Of a stretch of DNA of 64,000 bases, positions 22,766 to 36,300 are shown piece by piece (within the stretch, counting starts at the first letter, position 1; each line of letters begins with the position of its first letter). The stretch comes from Elgaria multicarinata webbii. Its lineage: Eukaryota; Chordata; Lepidosauria; Squamata; Anguidae. The stretch covers positions 11,282,501 to 11,346,500 of the forward strand of contig NC_086185.1 of NCBI RefSeq assembly GCF_023053635.1, in the 5' to 3' direction. The notes under the pieces were generated by a model. That model was not told where the DNA came from, made no database searches, and saw nothing but the letters and a program-made list of their open reading frames with translations. The translations under genes and the position numbers were made by a program.

Positions 22766-25700
22766 CTTCTTCTTCTTCTTCTTCTTCTTCTTCTTCTTCT
22801 TCTTCTTCTTCTTCTTCTTCTTCTTCTTCTTCTTCTTCTTCTTCTTCTCCTTCTCCTTCTCCTTCTCCTTCTCCTTCTCCTTCTCCTTCTCCTTCTCCTT
22901 CTCCTTCTCCTTCTCCTTCTCCTTCTCCTTCTCCTTCTCCTCCTCCTCCTCCTCCTCCTCCTCCTCCTCCTCCTCCTCCTCCTCCTCCTCCTCCTCCTCC
23001 TCCTCCTCCTCCTCCTCCTCCTCCTCCTCCTCCTCCTCCTCTTCTTCTTCTTCTTCTTCTTCTTCTTCTTCTTCTTCTTCTTCTTCAAAGGTCTTGTAAC
23101 CAGTGGCTCTGCTTTTTGGTAGAATCTATTCTGGGGTTCTGTCAGAACCAGCCAGAGCTCTATAGGAACTATCCAAGGTGTTGAACCCTATTCCCCAAAT
23201 AGATTCAGTCTCTTGAGCTGGCCCAGACCATGGTGGCAGTGTTGGTGTTGAGGAGCAGTAGATGCCATGACCTACTTGTTCATTGGTTCTCTGCCTGCCA
23301 AGCAAGCAAGTGGTAGCAGCTGGTGGCAATAGTGGTGATGTCTTGACCAAAGGCCAAGCTGGTGACAATAGTGGTGATGTCTTTGGTCAAGCCTATTGAG
23401 GATGTCTTGACCAAAGGCCTTCAGAAACATTTATTTTATTTTATTTATTTATTACATTTTTATACCGCCCAATAGCCAAAGCAACATGGAGCTGGTACTG
23501 AGGGAGAGCTCCTATATTGTTAGAAAGAGATGTGCTACATCTTGTGATGACACAAGGTACTTTTTCGTGGAGTGCTTTACAAGTATATTGTGATTGATTT
23601 CCGGTGGCAATTGATGCTACTAGTTCAAAAGGAACGTGGGAGCTTTCACTTGCATTGATGTGGAAGTCAAACCCAGACTCCTAGCAGTCCCACAAAAAGG
23701 TTCAAAGAGAGTCCGTTTTCTACAATGTATGGAAGTTATAGCCACAACTTACCAATATAAACACTGATAAAACACGATGGTTTCTTCCAGTCGTAACCCT
23801 TTGAGGCTGTTGTTTGGTCTACAGCTGTGTTTGATGTTCTTCACCCTCCTCCCATCCATTCATGTTCATCAAGAGCAAGGCGTCCCCCCCTCCTTATGTA
23901 TTATTCAGATGCACAAATTAACTGGCCCCATTGGCCAGTCATACTGAGTATGGGTTTCAAGAGGCCATATTGACATTTTCTGCTCATTTGAGGTATGAAT
24001 GACGACCAGACATAAAAATAGAATCCTTTAAAATTAATAAAGCCATCTCTGATTGTAGGCATGCAAAAGCTACATAGGAGCACAGACAATCAATCAACTC
24101 AGTGTGGTTTTTTTTGTGGTTGTTTTCTTTTTAAAGTTCAATGTCTTCCAGAAAAATGTTGCTGAGCTGACCACATCATATATTGCTGTAACGGTATTTA
24201 ATGAGAAGCTATTAAAGGTGCACAGATCCTCAGCTGTTTTGATACACAGACCAGGATCTAAGAGGAGCTTTGAGCACCTCAAAAAAGGCCTAGGACCACC
24301 CAATGATTTATTTATTTATTACTTTCCTTTCCTTTCGAAGAAGAACGCCATGCTCAGAGGCGTTGCTACACATTGAACAGATTCAGAGGCCAATCTTTCC
24401 ATTGGGATGAATGGGAATATTTCCCCCATAAGCTCAATTCATGTGGAGGGGTTTTGGTGGGGCGAGTTCATACCGAAGGGAGGATTAACAGTTCCGTCCC
24501 CAACTGGGATTCCCCTAGAATTTTTGCTGCCCCCGGCAGGGTAGCTAAACTTAAGAAAAACCTTCCATTGACACCAATGGGAAGATTCCCACACACACAA
24601 GCTTTATTGTCTTGCAGGAGTGAGTCTGATAGGGGATGTTGGAACATATGTTGAAAATTGCCCCCTGCGGGGCAACTGTGGAGGGGAAAAGCCCTTCCAT
24701 TGCTACCAATGGACAGAGCTTTGGGAATTAGATCCGGGGCCATGGGGGGGAAAATCCAGGGAATGGAGAACCTACCAGTGCCACTGCCCATGTTTCGATG
24801 CCCTCTTCATTTAGCTGCATTCTTTTGGGTGCTCCAGATTTCCATAGCATGTGGCCTCTTGTCCTTGCAGGCTTCCATCTGTTTGAAAAATTACCTTCAG
24901 TAGTTCCTGAAAGCTGCCTATTGATCTTTGTGGGGCTCATCATGGGAGGCATCATTTATGGCCTCAACGACAAGTCCCCTCCGGTGATGGACAGCGACAT
25001 CTTCTTCCTTTACCTCCTGCCCCCTATAGTCCTGGACGCCGGCTATTTCATGCCCAGCCGCCCATTCTTTGAGAACATTGGGACCATCCTCTTATATGCC
25101 GTGGTGGGGACCATCTGGAATGTCTTTGGGATTGGGTTCTCACTCTACGGGATATGCCAAGTGGGCGCCTTCCAGCTGCATGACATCTCCTTGCTCCACA
25201 ACCTCTTGTTCAGTAGCCTGATCGCTGCCGTCGACCCGGTGGCTGTGCTGTCCGTGTTCGAAGAGATACATGTCAATGAAAAGCTCCACATCTTGGTGTT
25301 TGGAGAATCTCTTCTCAACGACGCTGTATCAGTTGTAAGTATATCAAAACCAAAGAGGGTGACGTTGGTCCAAATGGGGGGCAATCCCCCCAAATAATCT
25401 ACAGTTGGGCAATTGCCAACCAAAATGTCTCAGAAGGGCGTGCAGTCTTTTGAGTTCTCCAGAGCTTGTTTTCTTGAGAGCTTGATGTTCACCAAATCTG
25501 GCTCTCCCGGGTTTCTCAGATGACCACACCTCTTCCCCTGGCTCCTTCCCTCCCCCTAGCTCCACCCCTTTCCTCTATCACCGCTTGTTGCATGGTTTCC
25601 TGACTTTTGTGCAGGTTCCCTCCATTCTAAAGCATTGAAATGCCTCTCCTTACTGGAAGTAATAGCTTTAAACTAATATATGCTGTATATATTTTTTTAA

Positions 25701-28700
25701 TCTTGGGCCCCACACATGCATCCCTTGAGAACCTCTTTGAAATGGAATTCAGCGCTCATGCTGAAAGAAGTTCAGCACCCCTATTCTAGGGGCTGGAACA
25801 GACAATACCAGTTCTCAAATGCAGCCCGTTACATGAAGGGGAGTGTGTGTGCATGCTTGCCTTATTTCTGCTATTCCTTCGCATCTATGCAGGGATGGAA
25901 CATCTGAATGTGTGTTAAACCCAATGCATGTAGGCCAACACTGAGGTCAGTTACCAGATTCCCCCCCCCACAGGGGAACTGAAAGTACAATATTGTCCTG
26001 TGTTCGTTGAATTCAATGCACGCTTGGACATTCCATCCCTATGTGCCAGGGTTGTCCTCCAACACCATGCCACTGTCTCCCACACTGCCCAGCAAATACC
26101 ACCTGAGGTGGCTGCTTCGATCTGCCTTTGAGACCATCTCTGAGCCCAATTCAAAGCATTTGTGTTGACCTTTAAAGTCCTAAACAACTTGGGACCAGAG
26201 TATCTTGAAAGCAATGCGGTGATCACTAGAAGCCAACATGGATTTGTCAAGAACAAGTCCTGTCAGACAAATTTGATCTCATTTTTTGATAAGGTAACCT
26301 CCCTTGTGGACCGTGGGAATGCTGTGGATGTCATATATCTTGACTTCAGCAAAGCTTTTGACAAAGTACCACATGACATTCTGATTAATAAACTAGCTAA
26401 AAGTGGGCTAGATGGAACAACTATTAGGTGGATTCACAGTTGGCTACAGAATCGGACTCAAAGGGTACTTATCAATGGAACCTTCTCAAACTGGGGAGAG
26501 GCGATGAGTGGGGTACCGCAGGGCTCAGTCCTGGGCCCAGTGCTCTTCAACATTTTTATTAATGATTTGGACGAGGAGGTGCAGGGAACGCTTATCAAAT
26601 TTGCAGATGACAGAAAATTGGGTGGGATAGCTAATACCCTGGAAGACAGAAACAAACTTCAACGTGATCTTGATAGGCTGGAGTGCTGGGCTGAAAACAA
26701 CAGGATGAAATTTAATAGGGATAAATGCCAAGTTCTACATTTAGGAAATAGAAACCAAAGGCACAATTACAAGATGGGGGATACTTGGCTCAGCAATACT
26801 ACAAACGAAAAGGATCTTGGAATTGTTGTAGATCGCAAACTGAATATAAGCCAACAGTGCAATATGGCTGCAAGAAAGGCCAATGCTATTTTGGGCTGCA
26901 TTAATAGAAGTATAGCTTCCAAATCACGTGAGGTACTGGTTCCTCTCTATTCGGCCCTGGTTAGGCCTCATCTTAGAGTATTGTGTCCAGTTCTGGGCTC
27001 CACAATTCAAGAAGGATGCAGACAAACTGGAGCGTGTTCAGAGGAGGGCAACCAGGATGATCAGGGGTCTGGAAACAAAGCCCTATGAAGAGAGACTGAA
27101 AGAACTGGGCATGTTTAGCCTGGAGAAGAGAAGATTGAGGGGAGACATGATACCACTCTTCAAATACTTAAAAGGTTGTCACACAGAGGAGGGCCAGGAT
27201 CTCTTCTCGATCCTCCCAGAGTGCAGGACACGGAATAACGGGCTCAAGTTAAAGGAAGCCAGATTTCGGCTGGACATCAGGAAAAACTTTCTGACTGTTA
27301 GAGCAGTACGACAATGGAACCAGTTACCTAGGGAGGTTGTGGGCTCTCCCACACTAGAGGCATTCAACCATCTGTCAGGGATGCTTTAGGGTGGATTCCT
27401 GCATTGAGCAGGGGGTTGGACTCGATGGCCTTGTAGGCCCCTTCCAACTCTGCGATTCTATGATTCTATGATCTAAAGTCATGTCTCCTTCCACATGCAT
27501 CTACTTGGACCCTTAGGTCATCTTCAAGGGCCCTCCTCTGGGTGTCCCTGCCAAAGGAAACTAGGCTTGTCTCTACAAGAGATAGGGCCTTCTCAGTGGT
27601 GGTACCCCATTTATGGAGTAAACTTTCCAAAGAAGTTCACCTGGCACCTATGTTGTTATCATTTCAGCACCAAGCAATGATCTTTCTTTTCTCCCAGGCA
27701 TTTTAGAAACCTAGTTCTAGGTTATTCTGGCTGTTTTATAAACACTTGTGCTTTCTAATGTTTTACATTACATTGTATTTCATTCTTTTAAATATTTGCA
27801 TTGTATTTGATATTTTTTAACTGTATTTTTAAAATGGCATTTTGTTTTTGTCATCATCAACAACTTTATTATGGTCACCATAACTGTTTTTGTAACGGGT
27901 TGTAATCCACCCAGAGATCATTCATTAGTCATTACGTGGATTAGAAATGTACTAAATAAAATAAAAATAAATAACGGTAGGGCTGGCCCCAACAGAGGCC
28001 CTGCTAGTTTTAATAAGCAAGGAGGTGGACATTTTGTTTGCGACATGCCCTAATTTCATTTGTGGCCTTAAACCCAACCCTTTTTTCCATTTCCATTTTC
28101 TTCCCAGGTGCTGTATAAGCTGTTCCGATCCTTTTGCGAAATGCCGTCCATCAAAATGGCAGATGTGTTTGCAGGCATTGGGAAATTCTTTGTGGTTGGA
28201 ATCGGAGGGGTCTTGGTAGGCCTCCTGTTCGGCGTGATCGCTGCCTTCACCACGCGCTTTACCAAAAACATCCGTGTGATTGAGCCCCTTTTCGTCTTCC
28301 TCTACAGTTACCTGTCTTATCTCACGGCAGAGATGTTCCACCTCTCTGGCATCGTGGCGTAAGTCAACGGAGGCCCATCAGATAGTTCAGCCTTGAGAGG
28401 AGCCTAAGCGGCAAGGTTTCGAAAGGTCTCTCTGCACCATCATTAGGACTGTGATGGGGAAAAGTCTAAAAGCTTTTGGGGAAATGAGCTCAGGGACCAA
28501 ACCGCACTCATTGTAGTTCTATAAATAAGAAGGATGGAGAATGGTGCATTCTTGCAAATGCAGTCGGTCAGGCTATTACTGTATCCTTTGAGGACTGGAA
28601 AGACAAAGTCATTAGATTTATAGCTATGAGCCTCTCTGCCTTTTCTAAACTTGCAGGTGTTTTTGTTGGGTGTTGCTTGTGCCCACCCAGTCACTGAAAT

Positions 28701-31700
28701 AGAGGTCCTAGTGAAAGTTGGGTTTATAGCACCATTGGCTAGGGTAGGCACGGTTGGGCACCTACCCAGGGCCCACACCCCAGAAGGGACCCACTGACAA
28801 AACTCCCCTGGAGTTGACCCTCCTCTTCACCACTGCAATCTGCAGTGCCTCTCGCTTTGGCCCAGACAACGGTGGAATCATAGAAGAGGGTTCATAGAAA
28901 CATAGAGTTGAAAAGGACCTTGGATATCATCTGCTCAATCCAGGCTCTGCAGCTGCAGCATCCTTGACAGATGGCCTTCCAGCCTATGCTTAGAGGTGTA
29001 CAAAACGATGCAATGGTGTGGAGAATGTGGATAGGGAGACATTTTTCTCCCCCACCCCTAATACTAGAAACTGGGGTCATCCCATGATGCTGAATGGTGG
29101 GAGACTCAGTACAGATAAAAGGAAGGACTTCTTCACACAGCGCAGAGTCAAACGTGGAATTCACTTCCACATGATGTGGCGATGGCCACAAATTTGGATG
29201 GTTTTAAAGGGGGTTAGATCAATTCCTGGAGGAGAAGGCTATCAATGGTTACTAGCCCTGATGGCTATGTGCTACCTCCAGTTGCAGGGGCAGTAAGTCA
29301 ATGCACATCCGTTGCTGGGTGGGAGGGTGCTGTTGCACTCGTGTCCTGCTTTTGGGTTCCTAGTCAACAGCTGGTTGGCCACTCTGTGAACAGAATGTTG
29401 GACTAGATGGACCCTTGGTCTGATCCAGCAGGGCTCTTCTTATGTTCTTAAATATCTCCAATGATGGCAATTTCACCACCTCCCACAGCAATTTGTTCCA
29501 CTGCTGAGCAGCTCTTGCTGTTAGGAAGTTTCTCCTAATGTTTAGCCAAGATCTGTTTCCTTATAATTTCCACCCACTAGTTCTAGTCCTGTCCTCTGGA
29601 CTGGAGCAACAGAGATGCAAATCAATAGATGGCACTGGCTGCTTGCTCACTGGCTCTCTGCCAACTGAGCAAGCCAGTGGTGGCAATGATGAGTCAGAGG
29701 AGGAGGAGAAATCACAGCTGAAATAAAAAGAACCACCAGAAGAACCATCAACTCTTGTCTTTTAATGACGCTCACATGGTTCGATGTTGAGGATTCATGT
29801 AACTCTCACTCTGCTATTCAATTTCATGGTCTTCTTCCTTAAAACACACACCAAAAACTCTTGAAATGGGAAAGACTATACTGGATTGATTTAATTTCTC
29901 TCTGTCTGTCTCTCCAGAATCATTGCCTGTGCAATGGGGATGAAACGTTACGTGGAGGCCAACATCTCTCTGAAGTCCCATACAACCATCAAATACTTCA
30001 TGAAAATGTGGAGTAGTGTCAGTGACACCCTCATCTTTATCTTCCTTGGCGTCTCCACCATCGGGGACAATCACGAGTGGAGTTTGCCATACATTTGCTT
30101 CACGGTCATTTTCTGTCTCCTCTGGAGAGCCCTAGGTAATATACAGAGGATTCCGAAAGACCTCCTTTTTGAGCAACAGCACCTGTCTTCAGAGAATGTC
30201 ACTGTTCAAGATGGCAGCATAGCAACTAGAAATCAGGGCTGGCCATAGGTGAAGTGATACCCTAGGCAAAGAGCTTCTTCAGTGTATTCCAGAATACCTT
30301 ATTTTTAAATGTCATTTCTTGCTTGTTTCATGGCTCTGGTGCACAGTTTGCTTGGATGGTTTATCCCTGTCATCTAAAATAAAAAAGGGGATGTGTGTCT
30401 GTCGATCCATCAGTGCCACAGGGCCAACACCATAAACCTAGACCCCTGGCATGCATAATAAGGGGACCCTAGGTGTGTGCACCCCAGGGTTATTTTTTTT
30501 TAAAAAAAATGCATAATTGATTTTAATCAACTTAAGGTGCAATCCTGTGCATGTTTAGACAGAAAAAAGGCCTACAACTCCTGGAATTGTCCAGCCAAAG
30601 ATTTGCTGGGTTAGTCTATTATCATAAAAACAAGGAATCTTGTATAATCCATGAGGACAAACACAGTTAAAGTGCAATCCTATGCATTTTTAGACATAAA
30701 AATAAATCCTACAACTCCTTGCTTCATTCTGTCATCTGCTCATTGATAGAAACGATTATTTATTTATTTATTTATTTATTTAAAGCATTTTTATAGCGCC
30801 GCCTCACCATTTCTGGCATCGAGGCGCTTTACAATAACATATAAAACAATTCTATTAAAACTTTTTTTAAAAAAATTAAACCAGATTTTCGTTCTACTTG
30901 CGCTAGTTCACATTGGAACGGATCTGCAGTAGCGTAAGTTAATGTGAATTAGCACTAATGTAAATTAGTGCAACCTTCCCCAGGCCCGCACCAAAAAAGT
31001 GAAAACCATTATGCAAGTCCATGGTATCCATGTGACTCAGAGAAAGATGGTCTGCTGTTGAACCCCCAGGCTGGATTCATAGAAATGTGAAGTCATTTGA
31101 ATTTGTTGTGGATTTCTCTAATATAGGGTGGCCCTATGAAAAGGAGAACAGGGCTCCTGTATCTTTAACAGTTGTATTGAAAAGGGATTTTCAGCAGGTG
31201 TCATCTGTATGCATACGGCATCTGGTGAAATTTCCTCTTCATCACCACAGTTAAAGCTGCAGGTGCCCCGCCCTCTTTTGTATCTGGTCAACAGGGCAGG
31301 GCTCCTGCAGCTTTAACTAGGGTGACCATATGAAGAGGAGGACAGGGCTCCTGTATTTTTAACAGTTGTATAGAAAAGGGAATTTCAGCCGGTGTCATTT
31401 ATAGGCATGCAACACCTGGGGAAATTCCCTCTTCATCACAACAGTCAAAGCTGCAGGAGCCCTGCCCTCTTTTGTATCTGTTGTGATGAGGGGATTTCCC
31501 CAGGTGCTGCATGCCTACAAATGACACCTGCTGAAATTCCCTTTTCTACATAAATATTAAAGCTACAGGAGCCCTGTCCTCCTTTCCATAGGGTCACTCT
31601 ATCTGAGTGACCCTCAGATAGAGTGACCCTATGGAAAGGAGGACAGGGCTCCTGTCCCTAGTTTGGACCACTGCCTCCTCAGCCTGCAGCACCAGCTGCT

Positions 31701-33317
31701 TCCCCTGAGTCACTGCTGGATCATGACATCGAGGTAGGGCGTTGGCCCGAATAATTTCCCTTTGCTCCTGATAATTTGCCACCCTGCTTCATTTTTTTCT
31801 AGGAGTCCTTGTCCTGACTTTCATCGTCAACAGATTACATGTGAATACCGTAACGCCCAAAGACCAGTTCATTATCGCCTACGGTGGGCTCAGAGGGGCC
31901 ATCTGTTTCTCCCTGGTGTTCTTGCTCCCCGACTTTCAGAGGAAGAAACTCTTTATCGCTGCAACGACTGTGGTGATCCTCTTCACTGTGTTTGTACAGG
32001 TAAATGTGGGCTACTTTTGTTTCTCCCCCTTGAGCTAATTTTTGTTTAAATATGTGGAATTTTTGAGTGGGAGATATATACATTATCTTGCAATGCATAG
32101 AACTTGCAAACTTTATATATGATGAGATCCAGTTTGCACCATCACTGTGGCTTGTTTAAGTCCCATAGCTTCAACATAGGGCCTTAGGCATGGCCACTTT
32201 GAAGGAAATCAGATCATGCCTTGATTTTGGGGGAATTTTAAAAAAGGTTTTCCCCCATTTACAGAAATGCAGTTATCTCTATTATTTTGTAAGCTACACA
32301 CATGTAACTGGGCACCATGATAGCTTCCACATAGGTTCTTAGGCATGGCCACTTTGAAGGAAATCAGATCATGCTCTGATTTTGGGGGATTTTTTAAAAA
32401 AATATTTCCAACTAACTCCTCCAAACACAGCTCCAAAAAAATCCACTCCTCACTGACCGAAGTCCTACCCCACAAAGACAGTGAAAGAAAAGTTTCTCTG
32501 TATGCCTCTGGCTTAGTCCCCCTCTCCAACATTGGGATTGGAGGATGCTTCACATGTAGTGATCACTTATCAGCACGATTGGGAGATGAAGCTGTCTATC
32601 AACAGCGAACAAAGCTTATTTCCCCCTCCCGCTTTTACCCATTAAATAAAAATTCATTGCAACCCAAACGCTGAACGGATATTTCTGAAAATCTACACAA
32701 ATGACCCCTAATGAGCAATCTCTAAGCTCATTAATTTTTCAGGGCTCTATCTTTAAAAATAAAGAAGTTATAGGCTTTTTTTGCCCAATACAATTGAATA
32801 CAAAAAACGCCCAAAATGGCGTCTGGAGCTCTGGATAGAGGTGAAGCGATCCATATTGAAGTGAACTGCTTTGCTTAGATCCAGAAGTCTCTGGACCCAA
32901 TCTGGATCCAAATTTAGTGGGTCCGAATCGGGTCGCTCCGCTCTGGATTCGAGGATCTGAAACAGAGTGGAGCACAGCTCTACTCCCATGCATCCTGCTT
33001 TAAAGCAGGATGCATGGGAGTCCTTCACAGTCAAAACAGATTATAAGCTGGAAAACTTCAGAGTCCTTTGCACGCAATTCACAGTGATTGCACAGTATAA
33101 CTCTGGTGTGATGAAGCTCTACATCCCAACACAAGATGCACGGTTGGTCCCATTTTGAAAGAGAGGTGCAATCTGTCTTCCTGTATTGCTTTTATTTTTT
33201 CACTCCTACTGTATATTGAAGGCTTTTGCTGCTGGTCACCAGTGTAACATTTCCAGTTGCAGCAACCAGCTATATTTAAGGTATCCAGGGCAAAAGGCTT
33301 TGCTTGAGTATTGTCTA

Positions 33318-33351
<34 letters not shown>

Positions 33352-36300
33352 TGGTGGGAGGGCAGCGCATGAAACAGCTGCGGTTTTTGACCTTATAGTG
33401 CCATCTTGTGGCTAAACTAAATCCTTGATACTATTTTGTCTACTGAGACATAACACAAGTCGCTAGGTGACAAATTCACAAGGAGCAACTTCTTGCAGCA
33501 GGAAGATATAGGCTGGGTTCACACAGCACGCTAACCCACATTCAGTGGTTGAGTGTGGCTTGTTGTTGAACCGTGGCTTGTTGTTCAACCATGGGTTGTT
33601 GTAGAATCGTCGGTTATCATGTTGTCTGAACACAGCACATTTTCTGCTGGGTGGCTTGTTAACTATGTGGTATGGCTTGTTAACCACCCTGAACAACCCA
33701 ACAACAAATCATGGATTCTCAGTGTGGCTTGTTCAAGAAAAATAACCACACACACACACACACATCGCTTCTGCAAACTTTGGGTTTCTACCAAGCCTGC
33801 TGTTATGTCCCTGTTGTGTATGGATGGTGCCATTTCGGCTATAAAAGGATTGGCAGTCACACCTTTGCATTGGGAATAGAGGGAATAATTTGCTCTTTGA
33901 TTATAATAGATTTTAAATTAAATGCATACATTCTCTCCCTCTCTCCCATTTTGTATCACAGGGTATGACCATCCGTCCCCTTGTTGACTTGTTAGATGTT
34001 ACCCGAAAACAAGAAAGTACTCCTACTGTTGGCGAACAGATCCATATTCGGGTAAGTTCCCATACAAGGAAAGCAAGAACATCAGAAGAGGGTCCATAAT
34101 TATTCAAGATGTAGAATTCCAGGTAATCTTCCCAGAACAGCTGTGGGTGAAGGCCCCTCCTGCCCATCAGAAGTCTCTGGAGAGACAGCTGATACAGGGA
34201 TCATTTGATGCCGTTTAAAAATCCCCTGAAAAGGAAGCATTAACATATCAATGATAAATGTCCAAGGTCCATCCCTCTCCTTTCCATGTTGTTTTTCTAC
34301 CTTTAGACAGCGGGTGGGTTTGCACACAATGAGAAGTCACTGAGGGGAAATACCCCATGGGACTTCTCGTTGCTGTGGTGGCTGCCATTTTGGATAGTCA
34401 AGCTGCCGCAGAGGCGTACCATGCCAACCCAGCGAGGAAGAGTTGGTGGTGTTTCTTGACAAGCCACCCAGAACCCATGGGCTGTTTTAGTGTTGTGGGT
34501 GGCTTGTCTAGCACTCCAACAACCCACCCTGTGATGCGCCCCTGCTGTGGCTTGAATATTCAAAATGGAGGCTGCTACAGCAACAAGAAACCCCGCAGGG
34601 ACATTCCCCCATGATGGCTTCTTGTTACGTGCAAACCCACCCAATGTTTTTATGTAAGGCAGCATTGGTATCCCTCACTGTGCCACGACACAGGCTCTTT
34701 ACAACAGGCCTGTACACGGACACTCCCTGCTCAAGCTACGTGCCACCACTCTTCTCATACACACTTTCCTTTCTCTCACACCTTCACTCTTGAACTTTCT
34801 TTATTATCAGGATTGTTTAGTATACACCAACTGACTATCTGCACCCTACACTCAAAAGACAACCCTCTTTACCCTGATTCTCTAATTCTTCCCTCGAACC
34901 AAATTATTTTAAAAACACCCCCCTTATCACCTCAGTCATTCCCTTATATATCCTCCTCCCCCCCGTCCTAAGATATTCAGTCTCCACCCACTCAGGTCAA
35001 CATTCTAAACACAGTAGACTTACAAATTCTAGAGATACATTAGGGAACTGACTTGTGGGGTGTAACGCTACACTCACTTGTTGTCTGTATTGGCATAGTG
35101 CATTCTACCATTTCATCCCCACCTCATTCTATTGCATCGGTACAGCAGCAGGCCTCTGTGTCTTGCACTGAAAGAACTGAATTGGCTCCACATGAGCTAA
35201 TCTGACCCGGTATAAGCCACATTCCTATTTTCCTATTAAATCAGTCTTTATTCATAGGGACTGGAACCTCACGTTGTTTTTAAGGGAAGGACCACAGCGC
35301 AGTGGTAGAGCCCATGTTTTGCATGTAGGAGGTCTCAGAAGCCATCCTTCACATTTCCAGATAGGGCTGGGATGAAATCCTGGAAATCAGCTGCCAGCCA
35401 GTGTCGACAATACTGGGCTAGGTGGACCAGTGGACCAACTCAGCATAAGACTGCTGCCTACGTTCGATGTCCCACCCTTTCCACCAGTGATGTGGACAAA
35501 GATAGGGAACACTGATGCAGCATCACAATGTCAGGATGCACAAGGAAGTTGCACTAACTAGACTTTATGGGAGAGGGCTGGATGCATGGTAGCTGTGATA
35601 TGTGTTATTACATCTACGGGTATGACATTAACTTTGTATGACATTCAGGCTAGCTATTGTCTTGTTTGTCATTACTTTCTTGTCTTTTAAAAATATCTTC
35701 TTAGCTCTTTCCTTAAAAAGCACCATCCCGAGCTTTTTAAGGAAAGGCAGTTGAGAAATTATCTCTCTCTCTATCTCTTTATCCACTTAAACTCACATAT
35801 AAAGAGAAATAGCAAATATTTGTGGAGACTGAAATGAGAGCATTATGCGCTCAGCTCCCATATTTTTGATTGGAGCTCAGCCTCCTTGCCAAAAAATGCG
35901 CCGTTGTTTTGTCTATGGGCTTCTGATGCTATCTCCCAGAGTTCATCCTTTATGCAACAACAACAATGCAGCCGTGTACAGCAAAATCCGCCTCTCTCTT
36001 TCTCTCTCCCCCTCTGTTTAGTTCTTGGATCATTTGTTGGCTGGCATAGAAGATATATCGGGACACTGGGGACAGTATTATTGGAAAGACAAGTAAGGAT
36101 TTGCTAAAAATACAAGTCTCTACATGTGTAAAGGGGAAAACAACAAGTCGCAAGTCTGATTTCTGTTCCCATAAAGGCCCCGCTAGGGATGTTGCAGCGA
36201 TGTTCATCCTCATGTCACAAAACAGATAATTGTCTCACAACAAAAAGAGACAGCTTTCCCCTTTATTCTTTTATTTAAACACAAAAGGTAAGTCTGGATT

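Noticed and set aside
22597-23184. Open frames coding poly-Ser/Pro/Leu and poly-Arg/Lys
   Set aside because: Pure trinucleotide microsatellite inside intron 1 of the exchanger.
24373-24903. Open frames just upstream of exchanger exon 2 as a longer exon
   Set aside because: The acceptor at 24870 fits the NHE2 exon boundary and phase exactly. Upstream text has no NHE similarity and looks like a repeat.
26162-27389. Reverse-transcriptase open frames as possible host genes
   Set aside because: CR1 LINE with the standard 3' end and a frame change. The same reasoning applies to the minus-strand frames at 37618-38822 and 52820-53752.
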